This document shows positions 42,983 to 52,277 of a stretch of 64,000 nt of DNA, one piece after another. This stretch comes from Lachnospiraceae bacterium UBA7050 (lineage in GTDB: Bacteria > Bacillota > Clostridia > Lachnospirales > Lachnospiraceae), in assembly GCA_002493905.1 (NCBI GenBank), contig DLAJ01000027.1:1-64000 (forward strand), written 5' to 3'. Below the pieces are notes generated by a model. That model did no database searches and had not been told where the DNA came from. It saw only the letters and a program-made list of their open reading frames with translations. Both the position numbers and the translations under genes were made by a program. The first letter of the stretch is position 1. Each line of letters begins with the position of its first letter.

Positions 42983-44575
42983 TTACAACTCATAATATCC
43001 CGCATGACAAGCAGGCACTGTCACAACGCCGCCTGCGAACTGCACTTTTCCTCCGATTGTATAGATCGTCTTCTTCGGCACGAGCTCAGAGGAAAATGTC
43101 TGCTCTCTGTCCGAAGGATTGATGATCACAAGAATCTTTTCCTCGCTGCAGCTCCGCACATAAGCAAGAGGATACTTATGTGTATCCTCCTGCGGGCATG
43201 CCCCGGCTGCATCGGCGTCTGCCCGCGGGCACGCTCCGACAGGATTCAAAAAGGTAATCTCTCCCTCCGCCAGCAGCGCTTTATGCGCGCGGCGCAGCGT
43301 AATCAGCCTTCTGACCTCATGATAGAGAGAACTGTCATCCGCCATCTGTGCTTTGACCGTCGGACGGTCCGCGCTTCCATCCAAAGGGATATACAGCTTG
43401 TCCGGAGGCGCGGCACTGAATCCTGCATTTGCAGTGTCGTCCCACTGCATCGGCGAGCGCGCTCCTGTTCTGTTATATCCGCCTTCTACAGAATGAAGTC
43501 CCTCCACATACCGCATCCCGATTTCATCCCCGTAATAAATAAACGGTGCGCCCGGCATGGAGAGCAGGAACGCAAACGCAATCCGCATCTCATCCGGCGT
43601 CAGGGTGCGCGCAAGGCGGTCCATATCATGATTTCCAGACGGAATACAGATCAGTCCCTTGTTTCCGGTCTTCTCATAATTTTCACGGTATTTTGTCACA
43701 AACGCGGACGCGTCGCCCTTTCCCCTTGATGAAAAATAAGGCTCCTCACAGCGGAACAAATCGTTATAATGGGACGGACCAAAATGAAGCAGAAAGTCCA
43801 TATGAAAGCCGCCGAGCAGCGACTTATCCGGCTCTCCCCACTCCGAGACGATCGCCGCCTCCGGGAACTCACGATTAAGAAATGCGCGTACATCCTGCCA
43901 GAGCCGGATCGTGCCCTTCCCGTCCTCGTCTCCCTTCACGAGCGAACCCGCCATATCCACACGGAATCCGTCGCAGCCCATCTGAAGCCAAAAGCGCATA
44001 ACCCTCTTCATTTCTTCGATGGTCGCCTGCGGCCCGGGCGCGTCCATCGACTGCTGCCAGGGCTTCTGCGGCTGATAATAACCATAATTCAGCGCGGGCT
44101 GATGGGAAAAGAAATTGACTGCGCAGGCGCCCTCTCTTTCCGAAATGCCGCGGAGACTGCCCATTCCCTCCGGTGCCTCCCAGACATCATTCGTCCAGAT
44201 ATAGCGGTCAGTAAACGCATTGTTTCCGGCTTTCATCGACTCCCGAAACCACGGATGCTCCACCGAGGTATGTCCGGGAACCAGATCAAGGATGACATGC
44301 ATCTTCAGTTCATGCGCCTTTACAAAAATCTGCTTTAAGTCCTCGTTCGTCCCGTAACGCGGCGCCGTCGTGTAATAATCCGATACATCGTATCCGGCAT
44401 CCAGAAACGGGGATGCAAAGCAGGGATTCATCCAGATCGCATTACACCCAAGCTCCTTAATATACTCGAGTTTCTCCAAAATCCCCTTAAAATCGCCGAT
44501 TCCGTCGGCATTCGTGTCCTTAAAGGACTGCGGGTAAATCTCATAAAATACGGCGTCGTTTAACCAATTTGGCAT
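42983..44575 (-). CDS. glycoside hydrolase family 13, alpha-glucosidase type
   Basis: This 530-residue enzyme begins WLNDAVFYEIYPQSFKDTNADGIGDFKGI, a GH13 signature for oligo-1,6-glucosidase and relatives. Catalytic residues are Asp207 (GFRVDMAGS), Glu245 (VSEWGEP) and Asp317 (GNHD). It lacks a signal peptide, so it cleaves alpha-linked gluco-oligosaccharides in the cytoplasm. Near the C-terminus (about 450-470) a short duplication PVGACPRADADAAGACP occurs in the beta-sandwich domain. Start follows AAAGGATGTGGAACA; a promoter candidate lies at 44642-44670. GH2 follows about 90 bp downstream. Confidence 0.93.
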   Translation of the reverse strand: MPNWLNDAVFYEIYPQSFKDTNADGIGDFKGILEKLEYIKELGCNAIWMNPCFASPFLDAGYDVSDYYTTAPRYGTNEDLKQIFVKAHELKMHVILDLVPGHTSVEHPWFRESMKAGNNAFTDRYIWTNDVWEAPEGMGSLRGISEREGACAVNFFSHQPALNYGYYQPQKPWQQSMDAPGPQATIEEMKRVMRFWLQMGCDGFRVDMAGSLVKGDEDGKGTIRLWQDVRAFLNREFPEAAIVSEWGEPDKSLLGGFHMDFLLHFGPSHYNDLFRCEEPYFSSRGKGDASAFVTKYRENYEKTGNKGLICIPSGNHDMDRLARTLTPDEMRIAFAFLLSMPGAPFIYYGDEIGMRYVEGLHSVEGGYNRTGARSPMQWDDTANAGFSAAPPDKLYIPLDGSADRPTVKAQMADDSSLYHEVRRLITLRRAHKALLAEGEITFLNPVGACPRADADAAGACPQEDTHKYPLAYVRSCSEEKILVIINPSDREQTFSSELVPKKTIYTIGGKVQFAGGVVTVPACHAGYYEL

Positions 44576-44641
44576 TGTTCCACATCCTTTCTGTCAAACA
44601 TGACCGTCCGCCATTTGCAGACAGGTTTTCATTCTGATTCT

Positions 44642-44670
44642 ATTGTATTTCAGTTTCTGCTTTATTTCAA
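44642..44670 (-). promoter_or_regulatory. predicted sigma-A promoter of GH13 gene
   Basis: Minus strand TTGAAA (44665-44670), 17-bp spacer, TACAAT (44642-44647), about 67 bp upstream of the start codon. Confidence 0.55.
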
Positions 44671-44721
44671 CTTCTACTTTCACAGGCTCCTTTTCAGATT
44701 GGTATTGTACGATTGGTCAGA

Positions 44722-45654
44722 TCAGCGCCCGCCATGGAATCCTCTTTTCAGAAATAAAATTCTTTTTTTAATATTACGAACTGCTATTTTGGTATTTATG
44801 GCAGAGTCATATCCATGAATTGTTCCTTTTGTTTCATTTATTTCAACGTCAGCTCCTGCCTCTCTTAATTTTTTTCCATAGATCACACCTTCATCATGCA
44901 AGCAATCATACTCTGCAGTTTCAATATAGGTTTCCGGAATGATTTGAGGCAGATTACTGTGCAGGGGAGAGGCATCATACAGAGCTTCTGCCTTCAGATC
45001 CTTGCAATAATAATGCCACATTTTTCTGTTATTTTTTGAGTTCCAAAGCGGGGTATCCGAAAATTTTTTCATTGAATCTGTCTGCATGGTTATATCCGTC
45101 AAGGGATACACCAGCATCTGCAGGCATGGCTGCCGCAAATCTTCCTGTCTATAATTATTACAAATCAATGCGGCAATCGACGCACCGGCACTGTCTCCGG
45201 CAACACCGATCTTTTCGCTGTTTATTCCAAGTTCTTTCGAATTTACCACAATGTATTTATAGAGTGCCAGAACGTCTTCATATGCAGCCGGATATGGATA
45301 CCTAGGTGTCAGATGATAGTCGGGAAAATAAACCCTGCATTTTGCTTTCACCGCATACATACAGGCAAGTTTTTTGTGATAGGCAGAAGCCCTATAGCTG
45401 AACGCTCCTCCATGGATATAAATCAAACAGGGCAGCTTTTCTGTTATATTTGACGGTTCAAATATGTCTACCTTAAACTTCAGCTTTTTATATCCCTCAA
45501 CAGTCATATTTCTATGAATTACTTCCTTAGGAACTCCTGTCAACCGAAAGGATATAACCTGGAAAATATTGGCGCACCATATAATTGCCTTATTGTATGG
45601 TATATTCTTGGCTATTCGCCTTAATTCGGGATGAATCTGTTCTTTATATTTCAT
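44722..45654 (-). CDS. alpha/beta hydrolase, HSL-type esterase/lipase
   Basis: This 310-residue protein has the hormone-sensitive-lipase motif YIHGGAFSYRAS (oxyanion HGG, about residue 80), the nucleophile elbow VAGDSAGASIA (Ser about 152), an acid in ETAEYDCLHDEG and a likely catalytic His in GTIHGYDSA near the C-terminus. It hydrolyses short-chain esters; the natural substrate is unknown. I chose ATG 45654; the frame is open to 45735, and the ribosome-binding site (AAGGG) is poorly spaced, so the start is uncertain. A + T content is higher than in the neighbours. Confidence 0.88.
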   Translation of the reverse strand: MKYKEQIHPELRRIAKNIPYNKAIIWCANIFQVISFRLTGVPKEVIHRNMTVEGYKKLKFKVDIFEPSNITEKLPCLIYIHGGAFSYRASAYHKKLACMYAVKAKCRVYFPDYHLTPRYPYPAAYEDVLALYKYIVVNSKELGINSEKIGVAGDSAGASIAALICNNYRQEDLRQPCLQMLVYPLTDITMQTDSMKKFSDTPLWNSKNNRKMWHYYCKDLKAEALYDASPLHSNLPQIIPETYIETAEYDCLHDEGVIYGKKLREAGADVEINETKGTIHGYDSAINTKIAVRNIKKRILFLKRGFHGGR

Positions 45655-45823
45655 TGATAGACATACCCTTCTTTCCATATTTCTGCCAATTCCACTTATT
45701 GCCCGGATTATAGCACCAGCTCTGGTTCGATTCAATCTGTTTTTATGAATATGCTATTGTACCGGCAGGCAGCAGAACCGGAATATATAATCGCCATCCA
45801 TCAAAGCCATTTTTATCAATAAA

Positions 45824-45859
45824 GGGCAGGAGCTGCCGAATAACCGGCATTTCCCACCC
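45824..45859 (-). terminator. probable terminator of the butyryl-CoA operon
   Basis: On the minus strand GGGTGGGAAATGCCG and CGGCAGCTCCTGCCC form a 15-bp stem with two mismatches and two G-U pairs, followed by TTTATTG. It lies 30 bp after the etfA stop codon. Confidence 0.6.
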
Positions 45860-45888
45860 TTTGTTTCATTCGCTATTGACTCATTCCT

Positions 45889-46938
45889 TTATTTCGCTGC
45901 GATCGCTGCCTTTAAGCTCTCGGTAAGCTGCGGAACGATCTTGTTTAAGTCGCCGACGATACCGTAGTCAGCCACGTCAAAGATCGGCGCATCCTCATCT
46001 TTATTGATCGCAACAATGATGTCGGACTCTTCCATACCCGCTACGTGCTGAATCGCACCGGAAATGCCGATTGCAAAGTACACATGCGGACGAACGGTCT
46101 TACCGGTCTGTCCCACCTGTAAATCCTTCGGCTTCCAGCCTGCATCCACAACTGCACGGGAGCAGGATACCGTACCGCCGAGAACTGCCGCAAGATCCTC
46201 AAGGATTTTGAAGTTCTCAGGCGTTCCGACGCCACGCCCGCCGGACACCAAAATCTTTGCATCCATGATATCAACGGTATCGGTCACAGCCTTTACGACG
46301 TCCTTAATCGTGACATATCTGTTATTCGGCGTGAATCCCGGATTGAACTCCTCGATCACTGCCTTTGCGCCTTTGACCGGCTCAATCTTCTGCATAACGC
46401 CGGGACGGACCGTTGCCATCTGCGGACGGTTGTTCGGGCATGCAATCGTTGCGATCGTGTTACCGCCGAATGCCGGACGCGTCATCAGAAGCTGATTATG
46501 CTTCTGCTCTGCTTCCTTGCCCGGTACCGGAGTAAGCGGGAAATCACCGATGTCAAGCTGCGTACAGTCAGCTGTTAAGCCGGTAGCTACTCTCGCGGAT
46601 ACGGTCGGACCTAAGTCACGGCCAATCGCCGTTGCGCCGACAAGCATGATTTCCGGTTTATATTTGTTAATGACTTCCGCAAGCGCATGTGCATACGGCT
46701 CTGTTCTGTAATCCTTCAACTCCGGATCATCCACAACAATGACCTTGTCTGCACCGTACTCTGCAAGCTGGTCTGCCAGATTCTTAATACCGGAACCAAG
46801 CAGAACCGCCGTTACTTCTTCTTTCAAATCGCCCGCAAGCTGTTTCGCTTTCCCAAGCAGCTCAAATGCGATGCTGCTGATCTCGTTGTCAACCTGCTGT
46901 GCGAACACATATACTCCCTTATATTCTTCTAAATTCAT
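45889..46938 (-). CDS. etfA: electron transfer flavoprotein subunit alpha
   Basis: This 349-residue subunit binds FAD in its C-terminal domain (LVSGGRGVGTPENFKILEDLA near 230, VGQTGKTVRPHVYFAIGISG near 285, and INKDEDAPIFDVADYGIVGD). With EtfB and Bcd it forms the flavin-bifurcating complex of Clostridia, which oxidises NADH while reducing crotonyl-CoA and ferredoxin. Start follows AAAGGAGCAGGG. It is the last gene of the operon, about 130 bp after etfB; a degenerate copy of a dispersed repeat sits in that gap (46984-47007). Confidence 0.97.
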   Translation of the reverse strand: MNLEEYKGVYVFAQQVDNEISSIAFELLGKAKQLAGDLKEEVTAVLLGSGIKNLADQLAEYGADKVIVVDDPELKDYRTEPYAHALAEVINKYKPEIMLVGATAIGRDLGPTVSARVATGLTADCTQLDIGDFPLTPVPGKEAEQKHNQLLMTRPAFGGNTIATIACPNNRPQMATVRPGVMQKIEPVKGAKAVIEEFNPGFTPNNRYVTIKDVVKAVTDTVDIMDAKILVSGGRGVGTPENFKILEDLAAVLGGTVSCSRAVVDAGWKPKDLQVGQTGKTVRPHVYFAIGISGAIQHVAGMEESDIIVAINKDEDAPIFDVADYGIVGDLNKIVPQLTESLKAAIAAK

Positions 46939-47070
46939 GGTTATAACCCTGCTCCTTTCTCGCTGTTAAACAATCCTTAAATCGTAACAGTTCCGCCCGC
47001 TCATGCATTTATCTGTTCCCAAAAGCATGCACACATGCCTCTGTCTCCATGCAAAAGCAAAACCGTCCGT

Positions 47071-47856
47071 TTAGATCACATGCTTCTCCTGCAGCTTGCC
47101 CACGATATAGCTGACTGCATCCTCCGGTGAATCGGGAACGACCTTCTCGCCTGCACCCTTGCGCACCTTATCGGATGCCTTTGCGATCTTGGTCGGGGAA
47201 CCTGCAAGACCGATGTTGGAATCATCCACATCCTTCAAATCTGCTCTTCCCCATGTGGTGATCTCTGCTGCACACGCATCAAAGATTCCACCCGGAGTCA
47301 TGTAACGCGGCTCGTTTAACTCAGACAATGCGGTGATCAGGCAGGGCATCTGTGCCTCTAAGATATGGTATCTGTCATCATACTGACGCTGAACCGTCAC
47401 TTTATTGCCGTCAACCGTGATTGCCTGCGCATAAGAAATCACAGGAATGCCGAGATGCTCTGCGATCTGCGGTCCTACCTGTGCGGTATCGCCGTCGATT
47501 GCCTGACGTCCCGTAATGATCAGGTCATATTCCAGATTTCTGATCGCGCCTGCGATTGTTGTGGAGGTAGCCCATGTATCGGCGCCGCCCAATACTCTGT
47601 CCGTTACGAGGATGCCCTTGTCCGCACCCATCGCAATCGCCTCGCGAAGCACGTCAGCCGCCTTGGGAAGACCCATCGTAAGAACCGTTACCTCAGCGCC
47701 ATACTGATCTTTTAAGCGGAGCGCTGCCTCTAATCCTGCCTTGTCATCCGGATTCATGATGGCAAGCATTGCACCTCTGTCAAGTGTTCCGTCCGGATTG
47801 AACTTTACGCCGCCCTTGGTATCCGGAACCTGTTTAATACAAACGATGATTTTCAC
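47071..47856 (-). CDS. etfB: electron transfer flavoprotein subunit beta
   Basis: This 261-residue subunit begins MKIIVCIKQVPDTKGGVKFNPDGTLDRG and contains MNPDDKAGLEAALRLK and GRQAIDGDTAQVGPQIAEHLG, all typical of EtfB from bifurcating Bcd/Etf complexes, where it carries a second FAD. The start is GTG 47856 after AGGAGGTAAATTATC. It starts 13 bp after bcd. Confidence 0.97.
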   Translation of the reverse strand: MKIIVCIKQVPDTKGGVKFNPDGTLDRGAMLAIMNPDDKAGLEAALRLKDQYGAEVTVLTMGLPKAADVLREAIAMGADKGILVTDRVLGGADTWATSTTIAGAIRNLEYDLIITGRQAIDGDTAQVGPQIAEHLGIPVISYAQAITVDGNKVTVQRQYDDRYHILEAQMPCLITALSELNEPRYMTPGGIFDACAAEITTWGRADLKDVDDSNIGLAGSPTKIAKASDKVRKGAGEKVVPDSPEDAVSYIVGKLQEKHVI

Positions 47857-47869
47857 GATAATTTACCTC

Positions 47870-49036
47870 CTATTTTAATAAGTCAGAAGAAATAACCATA
47901 CGCTGAACTTCAGAAGTTCCCTCGTAGATTTCCGTAATCTTTGCGTCACGCATCATTCTCTCTACATCGTACTCTCTGATGTAGCCGTAGCCGCCGTGGA
48001 GCTGCACGCACTTCGTCGTCACTTCCATTGCAACCTCCGCCGCATAAAGCTTCGCCATTGCCGCCTCTACGGAATAGGAAATCTTCGGATTCTTTGCATA
48101 CTCTGCCTTCTTCATTGCTGCCTTATAAACCAGAAGCTGCGCTGCCTGCACCTTGGTAGCCATATCTGCAAGCTGGAACTGGGTGTTCTGGAATGCGCCG
48201 ATGCTTCTGCCGAACTGCTTTCTTTCTTTTACATAATTGATCGTCGTCTCAAGCGCACCCTCTGCGATACCGAGCGCCTGTGCCGCAATACCGATACGTC
48301 CGCCGTCAAGCGTATGCATTGCGATATTGAAGCCCTTGCCCTGCTGTCCTAAGAGATTTGCCTTCGGAATACGGCAGTCCGTGAAAATCAGCTCATAGGT
48401 GGATGAACCGCGGATACCCATCTTATTCTCTTTTGTGCCGAATGTAAAGCCCGGCGTTCCTTTTTCTACGATAAACGCAGAAATCTCCTTGAGCATTTTG
48501 CCGCGCTTCTCAACCTTTCCGGTTACTGCGAAAATGACATAAACGTCTGCTTCTTTTCCGTTGGTGATGAAGCACTTTGAACCGTTTAAGATCCACTCAT
48601 CGCCGTCAAGAACCGCCTTGGTCTGCTGTCCCTGCGCATCCGTTCCTGCGCCCGGCTCTGTTAAGCCAAACGCGCCTAACTTCTCGCCTTTTGCAAGAGG
48701 GATCAGATATTTTTCCTTCTGCTCAGGCGTACCGTAGGTCTGAATCGGGTCGCAGCAAAGGGAAGTATGTGCGGAAACAATAACGCCGGTCGTTCCACAG
48801 ACTTTGGAGAGCTCCTCCACGCACATTGCATAGGTAAGCGGATCACAGCCCTGTCCGCCAAATTCCTTCGGAACGGGAATGCCTAAGAACCCGTACTTTG
48901 CCATCTTGTCCACGGTGACTCTCGGGAACTGCTCGTTCTCATCGACCTCCTGTGCGAGAGGCTTTACTTCTTTTTCAGCGAAATCCTTGAATAACTGTCT
49001 CGCCATTTCATGTTCTTTGCTTAACGTGAAATCCAT
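47870..49036 (-). CDS. bcd: butyryl-CoA dehydrogenase (acyl-CoA dehydrogenase family)
   Basis: This 388-residue flavoprotein reduces crotonyl-CoA to butyryl-CoA. Motifs include AFGLTEPGAGTDAQGQQTKA, GIRGSSTYELIFTDC, QFQLADMATKVQAAQLLVY and the catalytic Glu region RMMRDAKITEIYEGTSEVQRMVI near the C-terminus. Its neighbours etfB/etfA and hbd/crt/thl fix the role. Start follows TGGAGGAATAAAATC. Confidence 0.97.
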   Translation of the reverse strand: MDFTLSKEHEMARQLFKDFAEKEVKPLAQEVDENEQFPRVTVDKMAKYGFLGIPVPKEFGGQGCDPLTYAMCVEELSKVCGTTGVIVSAHTSLCCDPIQTYGTPEQKEKYLIPLAKGEKLGAFGLTEPGAGTDAQGQQTKAVLDGDEWILNGSKCFITNGKEADVYVIFAVTGKVEKRGKMLKEISAFIVEKGTPGFTFGTKENKMGIRGSSTYELIFTDCRIPKANLLGQQGKGFNIAMHTLDGGRIGIAAQALGIAEGALETTINYVKERKQFGRSIGAFQNTQFQLADMATKVQAAQLLVYKAAMKKAEYAKNPKISYSVEAAMAKLYAAEVAMEVTTKCVQLHGGYGYIREYDVERMMRDAKITEIYEGTSEVQRMVISSDLLK

Positions 49037-49135
49037 GATTTTATTCCTCCATATAAATTGAATGACATGCCTTTTAAGTCGTTCTTAAGACTGTAACAGC
49101 TTTGCTTTTGGCTTCACTGCCACGCCGGGCTGATC

Positions 49136-49978
49136 TTACTTTTTGCTGTAATCAAAGAAACCTGCGCCGGTCTTCTTTCCAAGCTTGCCGTCTGCTACCA
49201 TTTTCTTTAAGAGCGGCTGCGGCGCATACTTCTCGTCCTTCGTCTCATTGTAAAGCACTTCCATGATTGCAAGGCAGATGTCTAAGCCGATCAGGTCACC
49301 CAAGTGTAAAGGTCCCATCGGATGGGATGCACCAAGCTGCATCGCAATGTCGATATCCTCTGCGGAAGCGGTACCTGCATCAAGAACGCCGATCGCTTCA
49401 TTGATCATCGGAATCAGAATTCTGTTGACAACAAAGCCCGGAGCCTCTTTTACTTCAACCGGGGTCTTGCCGATCTGTGTTGCGATTGCTTTGATCTTGT
49501 CCACCATCTCCTGCGGCGTATTTTTACCCTTAATGACTTCCACAAGCTTCATTCTGTCAGCCGGATTAAAGAAATGCATGCCGATCATCGGTCTGTCTAA
49601 GCCCTCGCCGATCTTCGTGATGGAAAGGGAGGAAGTATTGCTCGCAAACATGCAGTCCTTCTTTACGATTCCCATCAGCTCTTTGAATATGTTCTGCTTG
49701 ATCTCAAGCTTCTCAAGCGCAACCTCGACGATCAGATCGCAGTCCGTGCAGATATTGTTTAAGCCGGTCGTGATCTTGCTCATGACTTCATCCGCTTTTT
49801 CCTGCGTAATCTTCTCTTTTCCTACAAGGAAATTCATGTTCTTTAAGATTTTGGCTTTGCCGCCCTCAGCATATTCCTCCTTGATATCACAGAGGCATAC
49901 CTCGTAGCCGTCCGTCATTGCAAATGCCTGCGCAATACCGGAACCCATCGTTCCTGCGCCGATAATACCTACCTTCAT
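49136..49978 (-). CDS. hbd: 3-hydroxybutyryl-CoA dehydrogenase
   Basis: This 280-residue enzyme reduces acetoacetyl-CoA to 3-hydroxybutyryl-CoA. It begins MKVGIIGAGTMGSGIAQAFA (NAD-binding GxGxxG), and carries FASNTSSLSITKIG, MIGMHFFNPADRMKLVEVI with the catalytic His, and PGFVVNRILIPMINEA, with the C-terminal GPLHLGDLIGLD dimer domain. ATG 49978 follows AAGGAGGAAACAAC. Confidence 0.97.
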   Translation of the reverse strand: MKVGIIGAGTMGSGIAQAFAMTDGYEVCLCDIKEEYAEGGKAKILKNMNFLVGKEKITQEKADEVMSKITTGLNNICTDCDLIVEVALEKLEIKQNIFKELMGIVKKDCMFASNTSSLSITKIGEGLDRPMIGMHFFNPADRMKLVEVIKGKNTPQEMVDKIKAIATQIGKTPVEVKEAPGFVVNRILIPMINEAIGVLDAGTASAEDIDIAMQLGASHPMGPLHLGDLIGLDICLAIMEVLYNETKDEKYAPQPLLKKMVADGKLGKKTGAGFFDYSKK

Positions 49979-50063
49979 GTTGTTTCCTCCTTTATTTTTC
50001 CTTACGGCTGATACGCCGTTATATGCAGTTTTCATCCATGCGTGCCGCACATCCCTTTTGGAA

Positions 50064-50840
50064 TCAATTGTTGGTGAAGTTTTTCTCTTTTCTCTTCTCA
50101 AGGAATGCGGTCATGCCTTCTACCTGATCATGCGTCTCAAAGCAGTCTCCGAACAGCTTCTCCTCAATCACGATCGCATCATCCATGGATGCGTCCAATC
50201 CGTCATTGATCGCTTTCTTACAGTTGCGGACTGCGATCGGCGCATTCTTTGCAATGCCTGCCGCCATCTTCTCCGCCTGTGCCATCAGCTCTTCCTGCGG
50301 ATAAACGGCATTCACAAGACCGATTCTGTATGCCTCGTCCGCCTTGATGTTTCTTGCCGTATAAATCAGCTGTTTCGCCATGCCGGCACCGACTAATCTT
50401 GCCAGTCTCTGCGTTCCGCCAAACCCCGGCGTAATACCTAAGCCCACCTCCGGCTGACCGAAAACTGCATTGTCAGAGCATAACCGGATATCGCAGCTCA
50501 TGGAAAGCTCACATCCGCCGCCGAGTGCAAAGCCGTTGACAGCCGCGATGACCGGAACCGGCAGCGTCTCCAGCTTACGGAATACATCGTTGCCCTTCTT
50601 GCCAAAAGCCTCTCCCTCCGCTTTGGTAAGGGAACTCATCTCGCCAATGTCCGCGCCTGCAACAAAGGACTTCTCTCCCGCTCCTGTCAGAACGAGACAT
50701 CTGACTGTGGCAAGGTCCACGCCGTCGATCACTGCGTTCAGCTCGTCAAGCACGGCGGAATTCAGCGCGTTTAACGCTTCGGGACGGTTGATGGTAATAA
50801 TGCCGACTGCTTCTTTTTGTTCATACAACACAAATGCCAT
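50064..50840 (-). CDS. crt: 3-hydroxybutyryl-CoA dehydratase (crotonase)
   Basis: This 258-residue enoyl-CoA hydratase forms crotonyl-CoA from 3-hydroxybutyryl-CoA. The oxyanion segments are VAGADIGEMSSL (about 65) and ALGGGCELSMSCDIRL (about 105), with the catalytic Glu in PEVGLGITPGFGGTQRLARLVG. ATG 50840 follows AAGGAAACAGG; the open frame reaches 50879 without a better start. Confidence 0.96.
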   Translation of the reverse strand: MAFVLYEQKEAVGIITINRPEALNALNSAVLDELNAVIDGVDLATVRCLVLTGAGEKSFVAGADIGEMSSLTKAEGEAFGKKGNDVFRKLETLPVPVIAAVNGFALGGGCELSMSCDIRLCSDNAVFGQPEVGLGITPGFGGTQRLARLVGAGMAKQLIYTARNIKADEAYRIGLVNAVYPQEELMAQAEKMAAGIAKNAPIAVRNCKKAINDGLDASMDDAIVIEEKLFGDCFETHDQVEGMTAFLEKRKEKNFTNN

Positions 50841-50964
50841 GATACCTGTTTCCTTTCTTTTCTGAAATGATTTAGACAATTGATCTATTTGAAATGGTTC
50901 TATAACGCGCAGTTAGGAGAACACCCGGACGGGTATCCTCCTACTGTTTCCCCGATAAAAATGC

Positions 50965-52146
50965 TTAGTCGCGCTCTACGATGGTTGCACAGCCCATACC
51001 GCCGCCGATGCAGAGTGTCGCAAGACCTTTCTTTGCGTCCCTCTTTTCCATCTCGTGAAGCAGCGTCACAAGAATACGGCATCCGGATGCGCCGACAGGA
51101 TGTCCGAGTGCAATCGCACCGCCGTTGACATTTAATACATCATTGCTGAATCCTAAGTCTTTCTGCACTGCAAGAGACTGTGCCGCAAACGCCTCATTCG
51201 CCTCGATCAGATCGAAGTCGTCGATCTTCATGCCGGCTTTCTCCATGGCCTTTCTCGTAGCAGGAACAGGACCAACGCCCATGATGGACGGATCAACGCC
51301 GCCAAGTGCGCCTGCAACAAACGTCGCCATCGGCTTCACGCCAAGCTCCTTCGCCTTTTCCTCGCTCATCACAACGATTGCCGCCGCGCCGTCGTTGATA
51401 CCGGACGCATTTGCCGCCGTTACGATGCCATCCGGCTTAAATGCCGGACGCAGCTTGGAAATGCTCTCTTTTGTTACGCCCGCGCGCGGTCCCTCATCGG
51501 TATCCACGATCACGGTCTCCTTTTTCTTCTTCACTTCTACAGGAACGATCTCGTCCTTAAACCTGCCTTCCGCCATGGCCTTCTCGCATTTCTGCTGGGA
51601 CCATGCCGCAAACTCATCAAGCTGCTCTCTTGTCAGTCCGTACTTCTCAGCCACATTCTCCGCGGTGATACCCATATGGTAATCATTGAATGCATCCCAA
51701 AGCGCATCGTTCACCATCGTGTCCACCAGCTTGCCATTGTTCATTCTGTAGCCGTAACGTCCCTGCATCACTGCATAAGGACCCATGGACATATTCTCCA
51801 TACCGCCGGCAACAACGATATCTGCGTCGCCTGCCGTAATCATCTGTGCCGCCATATTCACACAGTTTAAGCCGGAGCCGCATACCACGTTTACGGTAAC
51901 AGCCGGTGTGGTCACAGGCAGACCTGCCTTTATGGACGCCTGACGCGCTACGTTCTGTCCAAGTCCCGCCTGAATGACGCAGCCCATATATACATGATCG
52001 ACAGCCTCCGCGGGAACTCCCGCCCTGCTTAAAGCTTCCTTGATAACGATAGAACCGAGAACCGGTGCCGGCGTTGTACTGAGCGCACCGCCCATTGTGC
52101 CGATCGCCGTACGGCATGCACCTGCCAAAACAATTTTCTTTGCCAT
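50965..52146 (-). CDS. thl: acetyl-CoA acetyltransferase (thiolase)
   Basis: This 393-residue thiolase joins two acetyl-CoA to acetoacetyl-CoA, the first step toward butyrate. It has NVVCGSGLNCVNMAAQMI with the nucleophilic Cys (about residue 88), the GGMENMS loop, NGGAIALGHPVGASGCR with the catalytic His (about 349), and CIGGGMGCATIVERD with the second Cys. Start follows CAGGAGGGATAAGCA. It is the first gene of the six-gene operon, with a promoter at 52229-52257. A hairpin with G-U pairs (50915-50942) lies between it and crt. Confidence 0.97.
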   Translation of the reverse strand: MAKKIVLAGACRTAIGTMGGALSTTPAPVLGSIVIKEALSRAGVPAEAVDHVYMGCVIQAGLGQNVARQASIKAGLPVTTPAVTVNVVCGSGLNCVNMAAQMITAGDADIVVAGGMENMSMGPYAVMQGRYGYRMNNGKLVDTMVNDALWDAFNDYHMGITAENVAEKYGLTREQLDEFAAWSQQKCEKAMAEGRFKDEIVPVEVKKKKETVIVDTDEGPRAGVTKESISKLRPAFKPDGIVTAANASGINDGAAAIVVMSEEKAKELGVKPMATFVAGALGGVDPSIMGVGPVPATRKAMEKAGMKIDDFDLIEANEAFAAQSLAVQKDLGFSNDVLNVNGGAIALGHPVGASGCRILVTLLHEMEKRDAKKGLATLCIGGGMGCATIVERD

Positions 52147-52228
52147 TGCTTATCCCTCCTGATTTGATAGTAAGCCCGTTTCGGGCATGTCAATGATTGT
52201 TATTTTTTTATCATTGCACCCTGCTGAT

Positions 52229-52257
52229 ATTCTATCATAGCACCCGGAGTTTTGCAA
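52229..52257 (-). promoter_or_regulatory. predicted sigma-A promoter of the butyryl-CoA operon
   Basis: Minus strand TTGCAA (52252-52257), 17-bp spacer, TAGAAT (52229-52234), about 80 bp before thl. A small GCCCG/CGGGC hairpin (52174-52186) lies in the leader. Confidence 0.65.
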
Positions 52258-52277
52258 CGGAAAACCACACAAAAAAA

